Origin: Haemonchus contortus
Taxonomy: Eukaryota; Nematoda; Chromadorea; Rhabditida; Trichostrongylidae
NCBI GenBank assembly: GCA_000469685.2
Contig: LS997564.1
Location: 8,830,591-8,894,590 of the forward strand
DNA: 64,000 bases
Direction: 5' to 3'
The notes below the pieces were generated by a model. The model searched no databases. It was not told where the DNA came from and saw only the letters and a list, made by a program, of their open reading frames with translations. The translations under genes were made by a program, and so were the position numbers. Shown piece by piece: positions 1 to 11,531 of this stretch. Within the stretch, counting starts at the first letter, position 1; the number at the start of each line of letters is the position of its first letter.

Positions 1-400
1 TACATGCAGGCATCGGCTTTCCTTGTCTGATAAACCGCCCAATGCGAAGCACCCAGTCATCAATTTGTATGAACATAGTCTTTTGGATCAGTGTTCCTTT
101 GCCCCGTTGAGAACCCCGTGAAGATGATCAAACACGTGGCTAGGCGATTTGTTCCCCCGTGTGATATGAAAAGTCCCACTGTTGTCATTTTGTCACCATT
201 ATTCACTGAATTTTACTTCTCCCGTATTTGGTCCCTGATGTACGACGATCTTTCCTACACGTACTGCCTCTCGAAAATCCAGTCGTTCGCCTTACTCGAG
301 CAGTACAGAGATGAGTAAGCTACCGTGTAACTTACAAACTCATCTTGTTTTCTAGCAAAGCTGATGCCAAGATCAAGAAAAAAAGTATAAGATTAGAATG
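1..400. other. No gene recognised
   Basis: AT-rich flank downstream of the eS12 gene. One short open frame on the plus strand (91-318) has no recognisable motif or splice signals and I treat it as chance. Confidence 0.5.
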
Positions 401-442
401 TAACTATACTGCACTACCAAGCATGCGTAACAAAATCAACAA

Positions 443-448
443 TTTATT
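443..448 (-). terminator. Poly(A) signal of eS12
   Basis: AATAAA on the minus strand lies about 17 bp past the eS12 stop codon, in the place expected for cleavage and polyadenylation of that mRNA. Confidence 0.7.
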
Positions 449-464
449 GCAACAAATAACAAAA

Positions 465-1157
465 TTACTTCTTAGAGTCGAAGTACTGTTGTAAAACTTG
501 TTTCCCAATCTCTTCATTCCCGTAGTCCTTGACGACAGCACAGGAACATCCCACAACTTTGCGAGCCTTGCCCTCCTTGTCGTACTTGCACAGACCGCAC
601 CATTCTCCAATGATCTTCTTATCAGCAACCTTGATAAGCGGGATGTTGTGCTCATTGCATAGGGCTTCTACCAGCTTCACATACATTGGCTCGTCACAGT
701 TCTCTGCGAGAACACAGAAATGCGCCTCACGCCTGAAACAGTGCAGCTACGTTGGTTCAGAAATAAACAACAACAGCTAATGAAATTGTTCGCCTCCTTT
801 GGCACCCAACAATGCGAAAAATGACAAAGTGGATGTGGCAAGTCAGCAAATTTTCTCGCACACGACAGGTAGAGAACAGGTCAATGACAGGCCAAGTACT
901 CTGTTTTTGTGTGCCAAAATAATAGTAGTAAATCACATACTTGTCGAGGGCCTTTGCTGCCTCATGAAGACCTTTGGCAAGTCCATCAGCGAAGTTAGCA
1001 GATCGCAAAACCGCTTTCAGGGCGGCTTGCACGTCCATAACAGCTGGGGCTGCCGACGGGATCTTGACTTCATCTCTGCAAACGTTGGACTAAAACTATG
1101 GACACATGACGCACAACAAAATACAACATAGAACACGAACCCTCCTGCGTCAGCCAT
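465..1157 (-). CDS. rps-12: 40S ribosomal protein eS12
   Basis: Small-subunit ribosomal protein of the cytosolic ribosome. Three exons read cleanly on the minus strand: 1157-1141 (MADAGG), 1075-941 and 732-465. Junction phases are consistent: GG|A gives Gly and AA|G gives Lys. The joined protein is 139 residues, the usual eS12 length. It carries the family blocks around [39 protein letters not shown] and [12 protein letters not shown]. All introns start GT and end AG, with TGCAG or TTTCAG acceptors. The third exon alone would look like a shorter protein starting at [10 protein letters not shown], but the upstream exons show that is internal. The start lies 29 bp after a TTTCAG acceptor with no exon before it, suggesting a trans-spliced leader. 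No gene is close enough upstream to imply an operon. Confidence 0.97.
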
Positions 1158-1186
1158 GTTCCTTCGCAAGAGTCCTTGATGACCTA

Positions 1187-1192
1187 CTGAAA
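1187..1192 (-). promoter_or_regulatory. Probable spliced-leader acceptor of eS12
   Basis: TTTCAG on the minus strand, 29 bp before the eS12 start codon, with no coding exon upstream. In nematodes this arrangement is typical of an SL trans-splice site. Inference only; transcripts would decide. Confidence 0.55.
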
Positions 1193-1199
1193 TGTACAG

Positions 1200-3200
1200 C
1201 AATCACCTCCTCTAGCAAAGCAAAGGAACGAGACGGACACAAAATTACGAGTACCACGTAAGAAATGCAGGTGCTTTCCATTATACTTATAAAGAGATTT
1301 TCAAAGTTCTTAGGAGGTAGTGAAAGCACCCGCTGAGGCCTCGCATACTCTCAAAAGTCAAATAAGAGTTCACAAAAGCCATTAGCTGATGCAATACCTA
1401 AGTTATTACCGAAACTAATCACTAGTCAATAGAAACGACAAAATATCCCAATGAAAAAAATAGGGGTGATGAGCAATCTTCATGGTAAAAACGGCCACCA
1501 AACCACCCTCGTTATATCCTAAAACGCGATTGTGGCCTGCGTATCGACTTCGGCTTTAGTACACTCGAAGTTGACGCGCAGTAAACATGGAGCGCGTTTT
1601 TGGTGATAGAGCGCGTCTGTGGCCGATATCTTCCAAAAGCTGCGAAGGGAATTTAGTTTGCAGTGTTGATTGAAGATTCGTTAAGGTCTCAGTTCTGAAT
1701 GAATTCGTGACAGATCCATGCTAGGAGATTTCGAATCATTGAAATGAGACGCAACAGCTTCACCAGAGGGAATCTACGCTCCACCAAAGTTGAGAAATTG
1801 TGGAAAGCCGTTGTGTTGGATTTCCATTATAATGGTGTCCAGTTAATGACCGAGTGTCAGGCTTTTGAAATGTGTCTGTTGCGTTGTCTAGCGTCTGGCC
1901 GTAACGAGTAGGAGGGTCGTGGCGGTTGCGTAGACACTTCATAATTAAGGGAGTTTATTACCTACGGGCTAAGCATGGTCCTCCACAGGTTCTATAAGAT
2001 ACATTGACAAAAGATTCGGAAAGAATACACGAGAGTGCAGACGACTTGAAATTTCAGAGCTATTCAGACAGTTCTCGACATAATTAAACCCAAAAAAGTA
2101 CCAAAGTATGCTTGGCTCTCAGGCCAGAAGACAAGTGGTATCTTTTGTGAAAGTAAACACTTTTTTGTGAGAAAAATGAAGTTTTTCTTTCAGGTATTTC
2201 TCCATAGTAAATATAGATACAGCACTATCGATGGAGAATTTGAAGTGCTCCTTACGTGCCCCACGAAGAATTTTGCGCCCCACTGAGCATTGTCTTTAAA
2301 TTGGTGTCTAGGCGCGAAAAGTAATTTTACTGTTTAGTGCGAACTGTGTTTTCTGCGATTTTACCTCTTAGCATGAGATTTCTCCTGAAATTCGTGCTCC
2401 GCTTTCAGTCATACTACTACCTACTGCTGGGGTAATTCTAACTCGATGGGAAGGTAGTAGAATGAATGGGAGTCTAGGTTTGAACGTGAATTTCTTGAAA
2501 ATGTGAGCTCCTGGTCGAGTCTGAATTTTCTTTTCTAGCTGAATCCATGAGTCCTAGAGTTCCATGATGTTTTTTTCTGCTCAGGAATAGTATGCAAGTT
2601 ACTGTTGCTTAGTGAGTTGAGGAGGTAGGCAGAGGAACCTCTATCGCCAACAATCTTGAAATCGGATCCTACCTGCCAGCCCCTCTCAGCTCATGTAGCG
2701 CGAAACTCTCTATCATTAATTGATGCCGGGCCTGAACGTATTTTTTGGTCAACTGAAATGTGTAGCGCAATACAAAACGTGTTACACCATCGAATAGCCC
2801 AATTCTAACCCTACCGCAGTCATCTCCTTGGAAGGGCTGTAAAGGACCGATGCAAATTTTTCTTGAAGGCATTTACGAAGAATAAAAAGCGAAGGTATTT
2901 TGCAAATTTACGCATATTGGATAGTAAGTTCCGCTATCGCCTACTATCATAATCGCTTTCTATCTTGACACTCACGAACGCGGACGCTCTACTGCTATCC
3001 TGAGGGCATGACAAGTTTTGTTACACACTTTCCAACAACTTTTTCAACACTTCTTTCTCACCCCAACCCAACTGTACGGTGTGTCAGTTATCAGTAACCA
3101 AGCACAATCACTATGTTTTCTTATGCAGAAGCAATGCCTATCGTTTCCACATTCGTTGCGTTGAACTACATTGTAATTAGTGGAGTGGAGCTTATTGAAT
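1200..3200. other. Intergenic, no gene recognised
   Basis: About 2 kb with no motif, repeat or convincing splice structure that I can support. Short open frames (for example 1760-1942 and 2669-2872 on the minus strand) show no family features. Confidence 0.45.
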
Positions 3201-3204
3201 TCCG

Positions 3205-3210
3205 TTTCAG
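3205..3210 (+). promoter_or_regulatory. Splice acceptor before the 3.2-8.5 kb gene
   Basis: TTTCAG six bases before the ATG at 3217. It could be a spliced-leader acceptor or the end of an intron after a non-coding exon. Confidence 0.5.
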
Positions 3211-3216
3211 GGGCTC

Positions 3217-6200
3217 ATGTCCGACCAAAACAACTGCACACCGGAAACTGTTGAAGAATGTAATCTAGCTCTGAAAGCTATGACTAGCAAAGTTGTAGAA
3301 CACTTAAACTTGGAGTCGAAGATACTAATCCAGGGACAAGAAGATATACTCACCCTTTCAGAATACGAGGTGAGTGGAGCTATGGGTAATGAGACAGTCG
3401 CTTCTACTTGGAAAAGAAAGTACTTCAAAAACTGGATTCGTGAAGAAGGTTATAGCCTAAATAGGTTTCAAGACGTAGCCTTTCTTGCGATCCATGGCGA
3501 GAACTGCAAGCAGCACTTGAGGAACTGGGCTTTTTAGGAACCATCGAGTCAGTTTTCAAGGATATAGATTAATTTCAAGGGCGGAGGTGGTGTAGTGGCA
3601 AGTAGCGCACCATATCACACGCACGGTCAGGGGTTCGAGTCCCGGATCGATGCACGCCTAGGCCAACCAAGCCTTCCATCCCTCCGGGATCGGTGAGTTG
3701 GTACCAGACTCGTCTAGGAGGATAAAAGCACTGGCTTGTACATCGGCTGGCCATCGCAAGTCATTGTATAGGCCACATACGCACTCATTACGCCACTACG
3801 ATTCTGAATGGAAGTCGAGCGGGGGCGCATCCCTCAGACGGGATTGATTAACGCCAAAAACTTGATCCTTACTAATAGATTAATTTTAACATCTAAATCA
3901 CTAGGCATGCAGTGAGCCTCAATAGGCAGATTCGAAACACTTGTTCTTCTTTCCTAAAAAGACCCTAGTAACGAAAGAACTACGTTTGTCACTCGCTGAG
4001 TCGGCATTTTTGTGCTTCTCCATGATTGCGTGGCTATTGCTGTCAACAATACATTACGCTCTCAGCTTTTAATAATTACAGATTTGTTTTATTCTTCCCA
4101 TAAGTCAGACAGACTTTTGAGTTTTAATGTGGTAGAGTTTCCTTTTCAGTTTAATAGCCTCGTAATTCAGGCACTCTTCGCTGCCGACATGACGATATGT
4201 GAAAACGCCCTCGATGTCATTTTGGACCTTGCCAGAAAACAAAAAGCATATTTGGAATCATTGGTAAGTATCGCAAAGCAGATTTTGTAGAGCAGGTCAA
4301 TCATGGTACAATCATGTAGTACAGTCATGGATTGTATAACAAAAGCTTTTCGAACTCTCCATTGCAATGAATAAATTGAGGTGAAAAGTTATGTACTTGT
4401 AATGTTTGGAATTGATTTTGAAGGTTGCTGTGAGAAATTTTGAACGGTCTGTTCCATCTGCCATGGCGAATGCTTTGAAACAAGCAGCTACAGAATCCAA
4501 CAAAGCACTTGGTGAGTGTATTTCGTTGCACGTTCTATTATTTGCTTATAGTTGCTGTTTCTTAGCTATTCTTCAGATCTACGCAAAAGATTAAAAGAGG
4601 GTGAATATTCTTTCTTTGTATCTGCTTATGCTAAAAGCGACGGGAACGCAACTTCGGCGACTTCTCGCATTCCCTTAAATACAGCAAGCGATCTTGCTAC
4701 AACATCAACAATAGCGGATCACCCGAAAGAAGTCGAAAATAGAATACTCAGGTAATATTCTGCCACATTTCATCCATAATTGGTTAACCTGACTTGTTCC
4801 GACTTGAATCAGTGTACAATTGAGTTTCCTGCCTAGCATTTGCATTCAGTTTCCAAGTATTTCGCATATTGTCGATACGTTTCCACCAGCGTTTGACGCC
4901 TTTTTCTGTCTTTCCCTTAATTTGAAGTCAGTGTGTTCGTGAATGTCATGAAATCCAACATGAGGTAAAGGAGCACCCCAAACGTTCGATCGAAATGCGG
5001 ATGTATAGCTTAACGTATAATATAGTATGTAGGTCGGAGTCTATGGAGTCCGGAAGATTTTTCAATCGTTGTGTTGACGACAACGAGGTTGCTTTCGGAT
5101 TGCTTCACTGCTTCACGTAACTACTGCAATTTCAGTAATGCCAGTACTGCTTTCTCCACGTCCATCTTAGGGAACGAGCCTTCCTTCCCTTTCAAACCCA
5201 GAGAGAGTAGGTTTCTTTTCGTCGGATCATACATTTTCCTTCTCCCAAATTTGTGCTATAAACGTCACACAACTACGTTTAGTTATGGGTATGAAATTTC
5301 GATTTATTGTAATTAGTTATTTGAGGACCACAATTCTCATCTGATGCAGCTCGTCGTATTCTCAGCGCCTTGGAGTCGCACGAAAAAGTTTCTGAAAAGG
5401 CGGAGTCTAAAAGGTAAGCCTGAGTCTGTAGTCTCTTGTGGTTGGGTCACTGAGGTTTTTCCACTGGCTAATTTTCACATAAAATTCATTATCGAATTTG
5501 AAGCGCTCAACAACAGCAGAATTCTACAAAAGGAACAACTCAAGACTACTCTGTCGATCGTCGATGTCACGCAGGTGCGTTTCGTTCGCTTTAAAAGAAA
5601 CTGGTTTTTGCTTGATTCTTGAATCACATGTAACTTCTCAAGGCGATTCACACGATACACCTATAATTTTATTGTAGAAACGATTAATGGCAAACAAATA
5701 TCTTCCTCAGGCGGATGCTCCCTTGATGGATCCCTCATTGTAGACGGTGTTGAAAGTAGTGATCAGAACGGTAAGGATTAGCAGAAATGCTATGAACTTA
5801 GTGTGGAAACGTGCTTATTTTGCTGCTTGAGACACATTGTTGATTACATGTGACATAAGAAATCATTATTAAGGTTTACGCACCTTTTCTCCCGTTCGCG
5901 TCCCTCCACAGCCTAATTTCGACGATAGCGATTTGGAGTCGTTTTGTGAGGTAATTGATCAGAGTCTAGTCAATTGTGAGAATTAAACTAATTGTGAAAC
6001 GAATACGGGTGACACGGTTGTCCCTCTTTTGAATTCAAGTGATCATTTCGAAAAGCGTATATGTTTGAAGGGTCATACCAGGTACTTATATCATTGAGAT
6101 GTAACAACTCTGTCTACAGTTGAGACAGGCTCGTCCATTTCTTCACATGAGCTGGAATTGTGGGTGGATCATCCTATTTAAAATGAGGTGTAAAGAGCGA

Positions 6201-8532
6201 TATTCGCGGTTTGCTACTGTTTTTTCCCCAGCTGTGTTTAACCTGACGGGGTTTGAGTGCTAAATTTACTACTTTTGATTGCAAAATCTTCATAGTATGT
6301 CACGTTGCAATCACTAGTATGGTTTTGCAAGAAAGGAAAAGCTCAATTTATTTTCTGTGATGGAAGAGTAGAATTGTTCAGTGTTATGTCTGTTACTACC
6401 AGGCGGCTACGCACGCTATTGCGTGCGCTAGGGGCTCTAGTCATGAGGGACGGAGCCACATGAGCTTCTGATTTTCAATATAGACCTTTATCATCTGAGC
6501 TTTTCCTTGACACTTCTGTAGCGGATATCATTTGTTTGGGATCTGAAATGGGGGCTGTGTGTGGCCATGGAGAGTACTCCGATGTATACAAATCAATTAC
6601 CTCTGCAGTCCATGTAGTCGAAGAAATCCTGTGCAGTTCGGGGTGTGTGGGGCCGTAAACACTAACTTCGAGAGAACGTACCCTTGAGTATTTGTAGGGA
6701 TCTACACATCTCTACAGGGTACTCACCTGTGTGGCCGCGGTTTTGGCAGAATTTATTTTATGAGGTCTAAAGTTATTGTAGAGCATTTGCTCTTGTGTAG
6801 AAGGGACTACCGTGTGTGGGACCATGGTCACTAACTTCTAGAAAATTTTTAGTCTAATTTTGAAAGAGTTCAGTGGTATCCCATAGTTGTACACCTATGT
6901 GTACACCTACATCTTACCACTTTCTTCCCGCAAACCAAAACGTTTCTGAACAAAGTTATAAATTTTTTTATCTAAGCTCCGCCCACTTCAGTGCCAACCC
7001 CGCCCACTTCTGCGATATGACCACATTTGTTCTTTTACACCTTAACACTTTTTTGCCGCATCCCAGACCGTTTCTAAACAGAGTTGTAAATTTTTGATCT
7101 AAGCTCCGCCCACTTCAGTGCCAACCCCGCCCACTTCGAGAATTTGACCACATTTGTTCCATTACTTCTGACCACTTTTTTCTCGCATTCTAGAACGTTT
7201 CCGAACAAAGTTACACTCATTTTTCAAAACTAGCTTTCACCTTAACGCACGCCCCGCCCACCGTGAGCGGGGCTTCGCTAAGCTTACGCATGCCCAGCAC
7301 GCAAAAGGCCCTGCTCACTCTTTTTATTTTTTTCCTGGCCTAAGCGCCTTAATTGAATCGAGTTATGAATAAATCTGAAAAGTACCTCCCATTTTGAGAA
7401 AGCTCCGCCCACAACACGTGGGTCTCCACCGTCGGGTTTCTTGACCCAATCCCCACCTTTGAACATTTTTCCCCGGTGTCTGAACTTTTTCGAAGCAAAA
7501 ATAAGATGTTTGACTGTTGGCACCGCCCATTCGGGCGCTTGCCCCGCCCCCGTGGGAGGAGCTCCGCAGAGCTCGTATGTGCTCTATTAATTTTGTCTTG
7601 GGCTCCACCCATCCCGAACTTGTCCCGACCTCTAAAGGTGTTTTTTCAGGTAAAACCGGATTGTGTGACAGACAGACAAACAAACATACATACATACATA
7701 CATACATACAAACAGACACACCAAACTTGTGGATTATATATAGTAGAGATGGATTATATATAGTAGAGATGTCTGCTACTATTGAGTACAATCAGTTTGC
7801 ATTTCTAGTCCATTTGAACCGTTTTGTGCTCACTTTTTTGTAGCCTCTGCAGGTGTCTTCAAAACCTCCAAACCTTCCGAAAATCGGTAACGAGTCAGCT
7901 TTGGCTGGAGATCCAAAGAAGAAGGTGACGTTTGACTGTCCACCTAGTGTCTTGAAAACCATTGAAAATACTTCGGTTCCGGTGCAAAGTGAAGAAAGCA
8001 AGGTACGTATTTCCCCAGTTTTGTTTGTCAAAATAATGCTACACTACTCGCTAGGGCTGCTCGAAAGAGATTACCTCTTTACGGGTTCTTTGTTATGCAC
8101 GAACTATCCGCAGTCATTGAAAGCCTCAGTGAACCATGACTGGAATAGTGGCAGTTTTCGATTTTACATCATCACGAACTATCCTATATGATATCAGTTG
8201 TTCATGTCCTCAAAGGTTTTGCCTATTCAGTTATAACTGTTCTCAGTACAGACCTGCACGATAATGAAACCCTTTTTTGATTTGCTTGTGCTGGAACCTC
8301 TATTTGAATTTTTTACATTTTTTGCTCTTATGTTGAAGAATGTAGATTACTGTTGATGACGTAGGTCAAAGTGTGTCTTCGCGTCGATAGAAATAGATTT
8401 GTTTCAATAAAAAAAGCTTTTCAGCCGCTCCTAAGTTCTGTTCTAAATCCTATATGGCTGTCGTCAACGTACCAACCTCCGCAGAGACCGAAGTTCACTT
8501 CATCTATAGGTCGGATGTATAATCAAGAATAA
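3217..8532 (+). CDS. Uncharacterised multi-exon protein with PP1-docking-like motif
   Basis: I do not recognise the family. Proposed exons: 3217-3369, 4150-4263, 4424-4511, 4577-4751, 5366-5413, 5504-5574, 5711-5770, 5874-5950, 7853-8002, 8425-8532. Junction phases chain without a break and give 347 residues; an optional exon at 5136-5210 keeps the frame (372 residues). The first 130 or so residues are charged and probably helical (for example ALDVILDLARKQKAYLESL). The middle is Ser/Thr/Gln-rich and probably disordered. Near residue 284 is KKKVTFD, a good match to the RVxF motif that binds protein phosphatase 1. The C-terminus ends GRMYNQE. The 3369/4150 junction is the weakest, because an extra exon could hide there, and the 4424 and 5504 acceptors are non-TTTCAG. 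AATAAA at 8729-8734 fits the 3' end. The 3370-4149 intron holds a SINE and the 5951-7852 intron a GC-rich tandem repeat. Confidence 0.6.
3564..3886 (+). repeat. tRNA-derived SINE, intact copy with target-site duplication
   Basis: The element body is about 3580-3870. The head carries an A-box-like TGGTGTAGTGGC (about 3588-3600) and a B-box-like GGTTCGAGTCC (3632-3642), as in a tRNA gene with an internal pol III promoter. The tRNA-unrelated body ends in a conserved tail near GATTGATTAACGCC. The 12-bp string ATAGATTAATTT occurs on both sides (3564-3575 and 3875-3886), a clear target-site duplication. It sits in an intron of the 3.2-8.5 kb gene. Confidence 0.85.
6890..7270. repeat. GC-rich tandem repeat, period about 124 bp
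   Basis: Roughly three diverged units. Each has a stretch like GACCACATTTGTTC, then CCG or CTC..AACGTTTC..AACAAAGTT, and ends in CTCCGCCCACTTC or a related CCGCCC block. Units begin near 6890, 7014 and 7138. It lies in the large intron before the exon at 7853. Confidence 0.7.
7271..7730. repeat. CCGCCC-bearing repeat ending in CAGACAGACAAAC/ATAC microsatellite
   Basis: Continues the 6.9-7.3 kb repeat with further CCGCCC and CCCCGCCCCC blocks and ends in a GACAGACAGACAAAC and (ATAC)n run at about 7667-7710. Open frames on both strands here (up to 142 codons) read low-complexity peptide and are explained by the repeat, not by a gene. Confidence 0.6.
7731..7770. repeat. Exact 20-bp tandem duplication
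   Basis: Two adjoining perfect copies of a 20-mer (7731-7750 and 7751-7770) that starts GGATTATATA and ends TAGTAGAGAT, just after the ATAC microsatellite. Confidence 0.95.
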
Positions 8533-8728
8533 CAAGGCACCAGTTGCACAACATCAGATCCACTTAATGTAATGTTTACACTTGTTACTTGTAAGTAAAT
8601 TTCATCTCAATTGTATTATAGTTTAGAATTATTTGAACTTTGTAAAAAGCAATACTAATGTTGCCAATAGTTACTCTGCTATTTCTATGCAAGCTAGCTT
8701 ATTCTGCCAAATACCTGAAATTAGGCTG

Positions 8729-8734
8729 AATAAA
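8729..8734 (+). terminator. Poly(A) signal of the 3.2-8.5 kb gene
   Basis: AATAAA about 200 bp after the proposed stop codon at 8530-8532. It is the first match on this strand after the stop and sits in AT-rich DNA, as expected for a 3' UTR. Confidence 0.5.
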
Positions 8735-9065
8735 GTTAAATATTTTTCTTATTTTCTCCTGTGCATTTGAACTCAACACATGCATTTCCTGAATTTACTC
8801 CGAGATTCTAGCTTGGCATGGCGACACGCTCACAAAATTTGCGAGTAGAATCCTAGTAATAATGCACATTCAAGAGGGAAAGTGTTAGGGTTGAGTGATG
8901 AATTGTACAGAAATTTCTATCACGATTAGGTTAATTCAGCAGTATGTCTAAGAGGCACGTTCACTAATTCTCATCCAATTGTAGGCATCTGAATTTGACT
9001 AGAGTTATGTGAGGTTAAAAGGCCACTGTAACTAGGAAGAGCACGAGATAAGGCTTGTGTACAGT

Positions 9066-11504
9066 TCACACCGGAATAAGTGATGAGCCGCGATAACCAA
9101 CCATCTTCTTTATTTCTTCCGGTGTTAATCCACCCGTTCGAGCACCAGTACCGTCCTTTTTACAATGTTTGTCCTGCAGCGACATTAAAGCACATTCGAC
9201 AAGTGTTGGAGGCTGAAAGGGATTCATAAGTATCGTGAAAATTCGAAAAAAAAGCAATGCTCCCGCTCCCATAGCAATAATCCAAGAACAACTTCTCCAG
9301 GGTTGTCAGCTATTAGATATTAATTTCAATTTTTATTTTGTGTGGTGTATTCTGAGCAGGAACGCTAAAAGGAAGTAAGGTACTCTGCTGGACTTGCAAG
9401 ATCCTTTCACTGAGTCCAGTGAAAGGGTCGTAAATGAACGCATCTAACTGCCTCATTTTTATTTGAGAAAAATTGTTCAGCCGGGCTCTGAAATCAGGCA
9501 TACCTGTAATGGAGCAATTGCAACAGCTCGGATGCCTAATAGAACCAAGGCGTTCTCTCCTACTATAGTGTAGAACATTCGATCGACACCTCCAGAGAAT
9601 AGTGCCCATCCACGTTGTTCGCATAGGAATTCACACTTTTCATGATCTGCAATTGTTAAACTTGTAAGACTATTAATTATTCCTTTTTCACTGTAAGAAA
9701 CATTAAATTAGTGATATAGCTAAGCGTAATACTGGGATGGCCCGAACTCATTGTAACACATGAAAACTTAGGCAGCATGTGAGATTTGGAATGGCTTTAG
9801 TTCGTGACGGAAATCTAAAGGGACCTACTTCTTAATGCAAGTACAAAGTACTTTTCCCGTCTTTTTGACATGTGTTGATTAATTGTATGTACTAACAAAT
9901 AACAGTTTTAGACAGCTATCCCTAATTTGGGACAACGCTTTTTTTTGCTCGTTCATGAGCATCTCTGGGTATCAATTTATCAACCTATTATTATTTTATC
10001 AATTGTACATCAATTTATCAACCTATTTTTCGTATCCTACAATGTGCTTACCAAAAGTGACTCTATAGAAAAAGTGCTTTTCGTGACGCTTGATCCTTGC
10101 GACAACCACAGGCCCATCTGAATAGACGGAAAGAGGGGACTCGATAGCACCCATTCGATGACCGGCTCGCCCAAATGTTTCATGAAGTCCTCGTATATTC
10201 AGCGAGTCGAGCTGGAAGAGTGCCCAATAGTTCAGGTTTAAAGGTCAAGTAAGAGGGTATAAATTACATTTATATGAGATGCTGGAGAGAGAAAATACGG
10301 TGACCACTTCTTGGTAGTGGGATTGTAGACGACTAAAGAGTGATCATCGCGAAGTCGTGCGAATATTCTTTTTCCTGAACCACTATCATAACGTAAACAG
10401 AATGATTGAAGGTTAACCAGAAAAAGGCCCTCCAGAGGACCGTCTTCAGACTTACCTGAATCAATGGCGATGGGAAAGCGACTACATTTTTCATTGGAGT
10501 TATCCACGATGTCGTCGCGTTGTAAAGTGAAGGTGCCCTTAACAGTAAAGCTTTTAATGGAATGCTATCTACTTCATAGTAAAAGGTCAAAGGCTTGCTA
10601 TTTCCTCATGTTTGGAATCGATAACTACTAATGCGCTTGTCGACTAATGGTAACCCCATCACCCTAGATATTTTGCCCTTATCGCGGTGAAGTAATCGAA
10701 CTAACTTCTCCTAGCGTAATATTCCAATACGGTATTGAGCCCATAACGATGCTCCTGTCGTAGATATGCAGGTTGTGAACTCCACATCCTAGGATAGCAT
10801 TCTCAAGAGGCACACCATCGAACTCAGGACCCGATTCTACTGCAAGTCTAAATGCATGTGTATTATAGAAGTCTGAGGAATCTTTTGCTTTACTGTTACT
10901 TGTAATCTGAATTAGTCTGATTGTGGGTCCTTTAAGCATTTCCTGAGCTTGACGTTTTTTATTGAACACACCTTTGTAGTTTTGGGACTGTTCTTTCTAC
11001 CCTTCAGAAAGCTATCATAGTCCATTCAAAGTGTAAAACCGGCACTACGTTCCTAGACAGTTCACCCTTCCAATTAGACGAAAAGGAATCAAATCAGAAA
11101 AAGGTCTTAAAAACTACAAGGGCAACATGGTCGCTCATGCAGTTCGAAGGTTCAAGAATTTGTACTTGGCACTAGTAAACGAGTATATCGAAATGGTTCA
11201 GAAATGAAAGAGTATACGAGGGCTGTCACCTGTACTCCTTGCTCTCGCCGCTTTCTCTATTCACTTCAAAAATGGATATCCGCGGATACTGCTCATCCTT
11301 CTGGAAAGAACTGTCGTTGGACACTGTAAGGATCGCAATCAAGAAAGAGAGAATACATACAGAATACTCACAAAGATAGCGACTATGAGTACGAACAGTT
11401 TTGGATGATGATAAGAACACGATGGGAAGGTGTAGAATACTTCCTTGACAGGTAGGCAGAAAATCTGTCGCCAGCTGTTTGGGAACAGTGTATGCAGGCT
11501 CCAT
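9066..11504 (-). CDS. Uncharacterised 367-residue protein
   Basis: Not recognised. Eight exons on the minus strand chain in phase: 11504-11372, 11323-11230, 10916-10706, 10564-10456, 10374-10268, 10211-10052, 9646-9504, 9212-9066. Start MEPAYTVPKQ follows a TTTTCAG acceptor at 11531, so trans-splicing is plausible. The product is mostly soluble-looking, beta-rich in style, with stretches such as SFTVKGTFTLQRDDIV and FARLRDDHSLVVYNP. Near the C-terminus a Cys pair (CEFLC) precedes a hydrophobic stretch (NALVLLGIRAVAIAPL), then CALMSLQDKHC and the end YRGSSLIPV. I see no signal peptide and no catalytic motif. Weakest points: the acceptor at 10916 (an alternative at 10971 breaks phase with exon 2) and the acceptor at 10564. 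The gene is tail-to-tail with the 3.2-8.5 kb gene. Confidence 0.6.
9960..10030. repeat. Short imperfect duplication in an intron
   Basis: ATCAATTTATCAACCTATT occurs twice, about 45 bp apart, in the intron between the exons ending at 10052 and starting at 9646. Confidence 0.6.
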
Positions 11505-11531
11505 AACTGCACCGAATTGCTGCTTGTTGGC

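Noticed and set aside
7363..7791. 142-codon minus-strand frame starting in a YVCMYVCMYVC run
   Set aside because: It is a translation of the ATAC/GACA microsatellite and the GC-box repeat; the opposite strand is equally open.
11001..11011. 11-nt micro-exon in the 9.1-11.5 kb gene
   Set aside because: It would leave a 29-nt intron, shorter than nematode introns; a single acceptor at 10916 gives a consistent phase.
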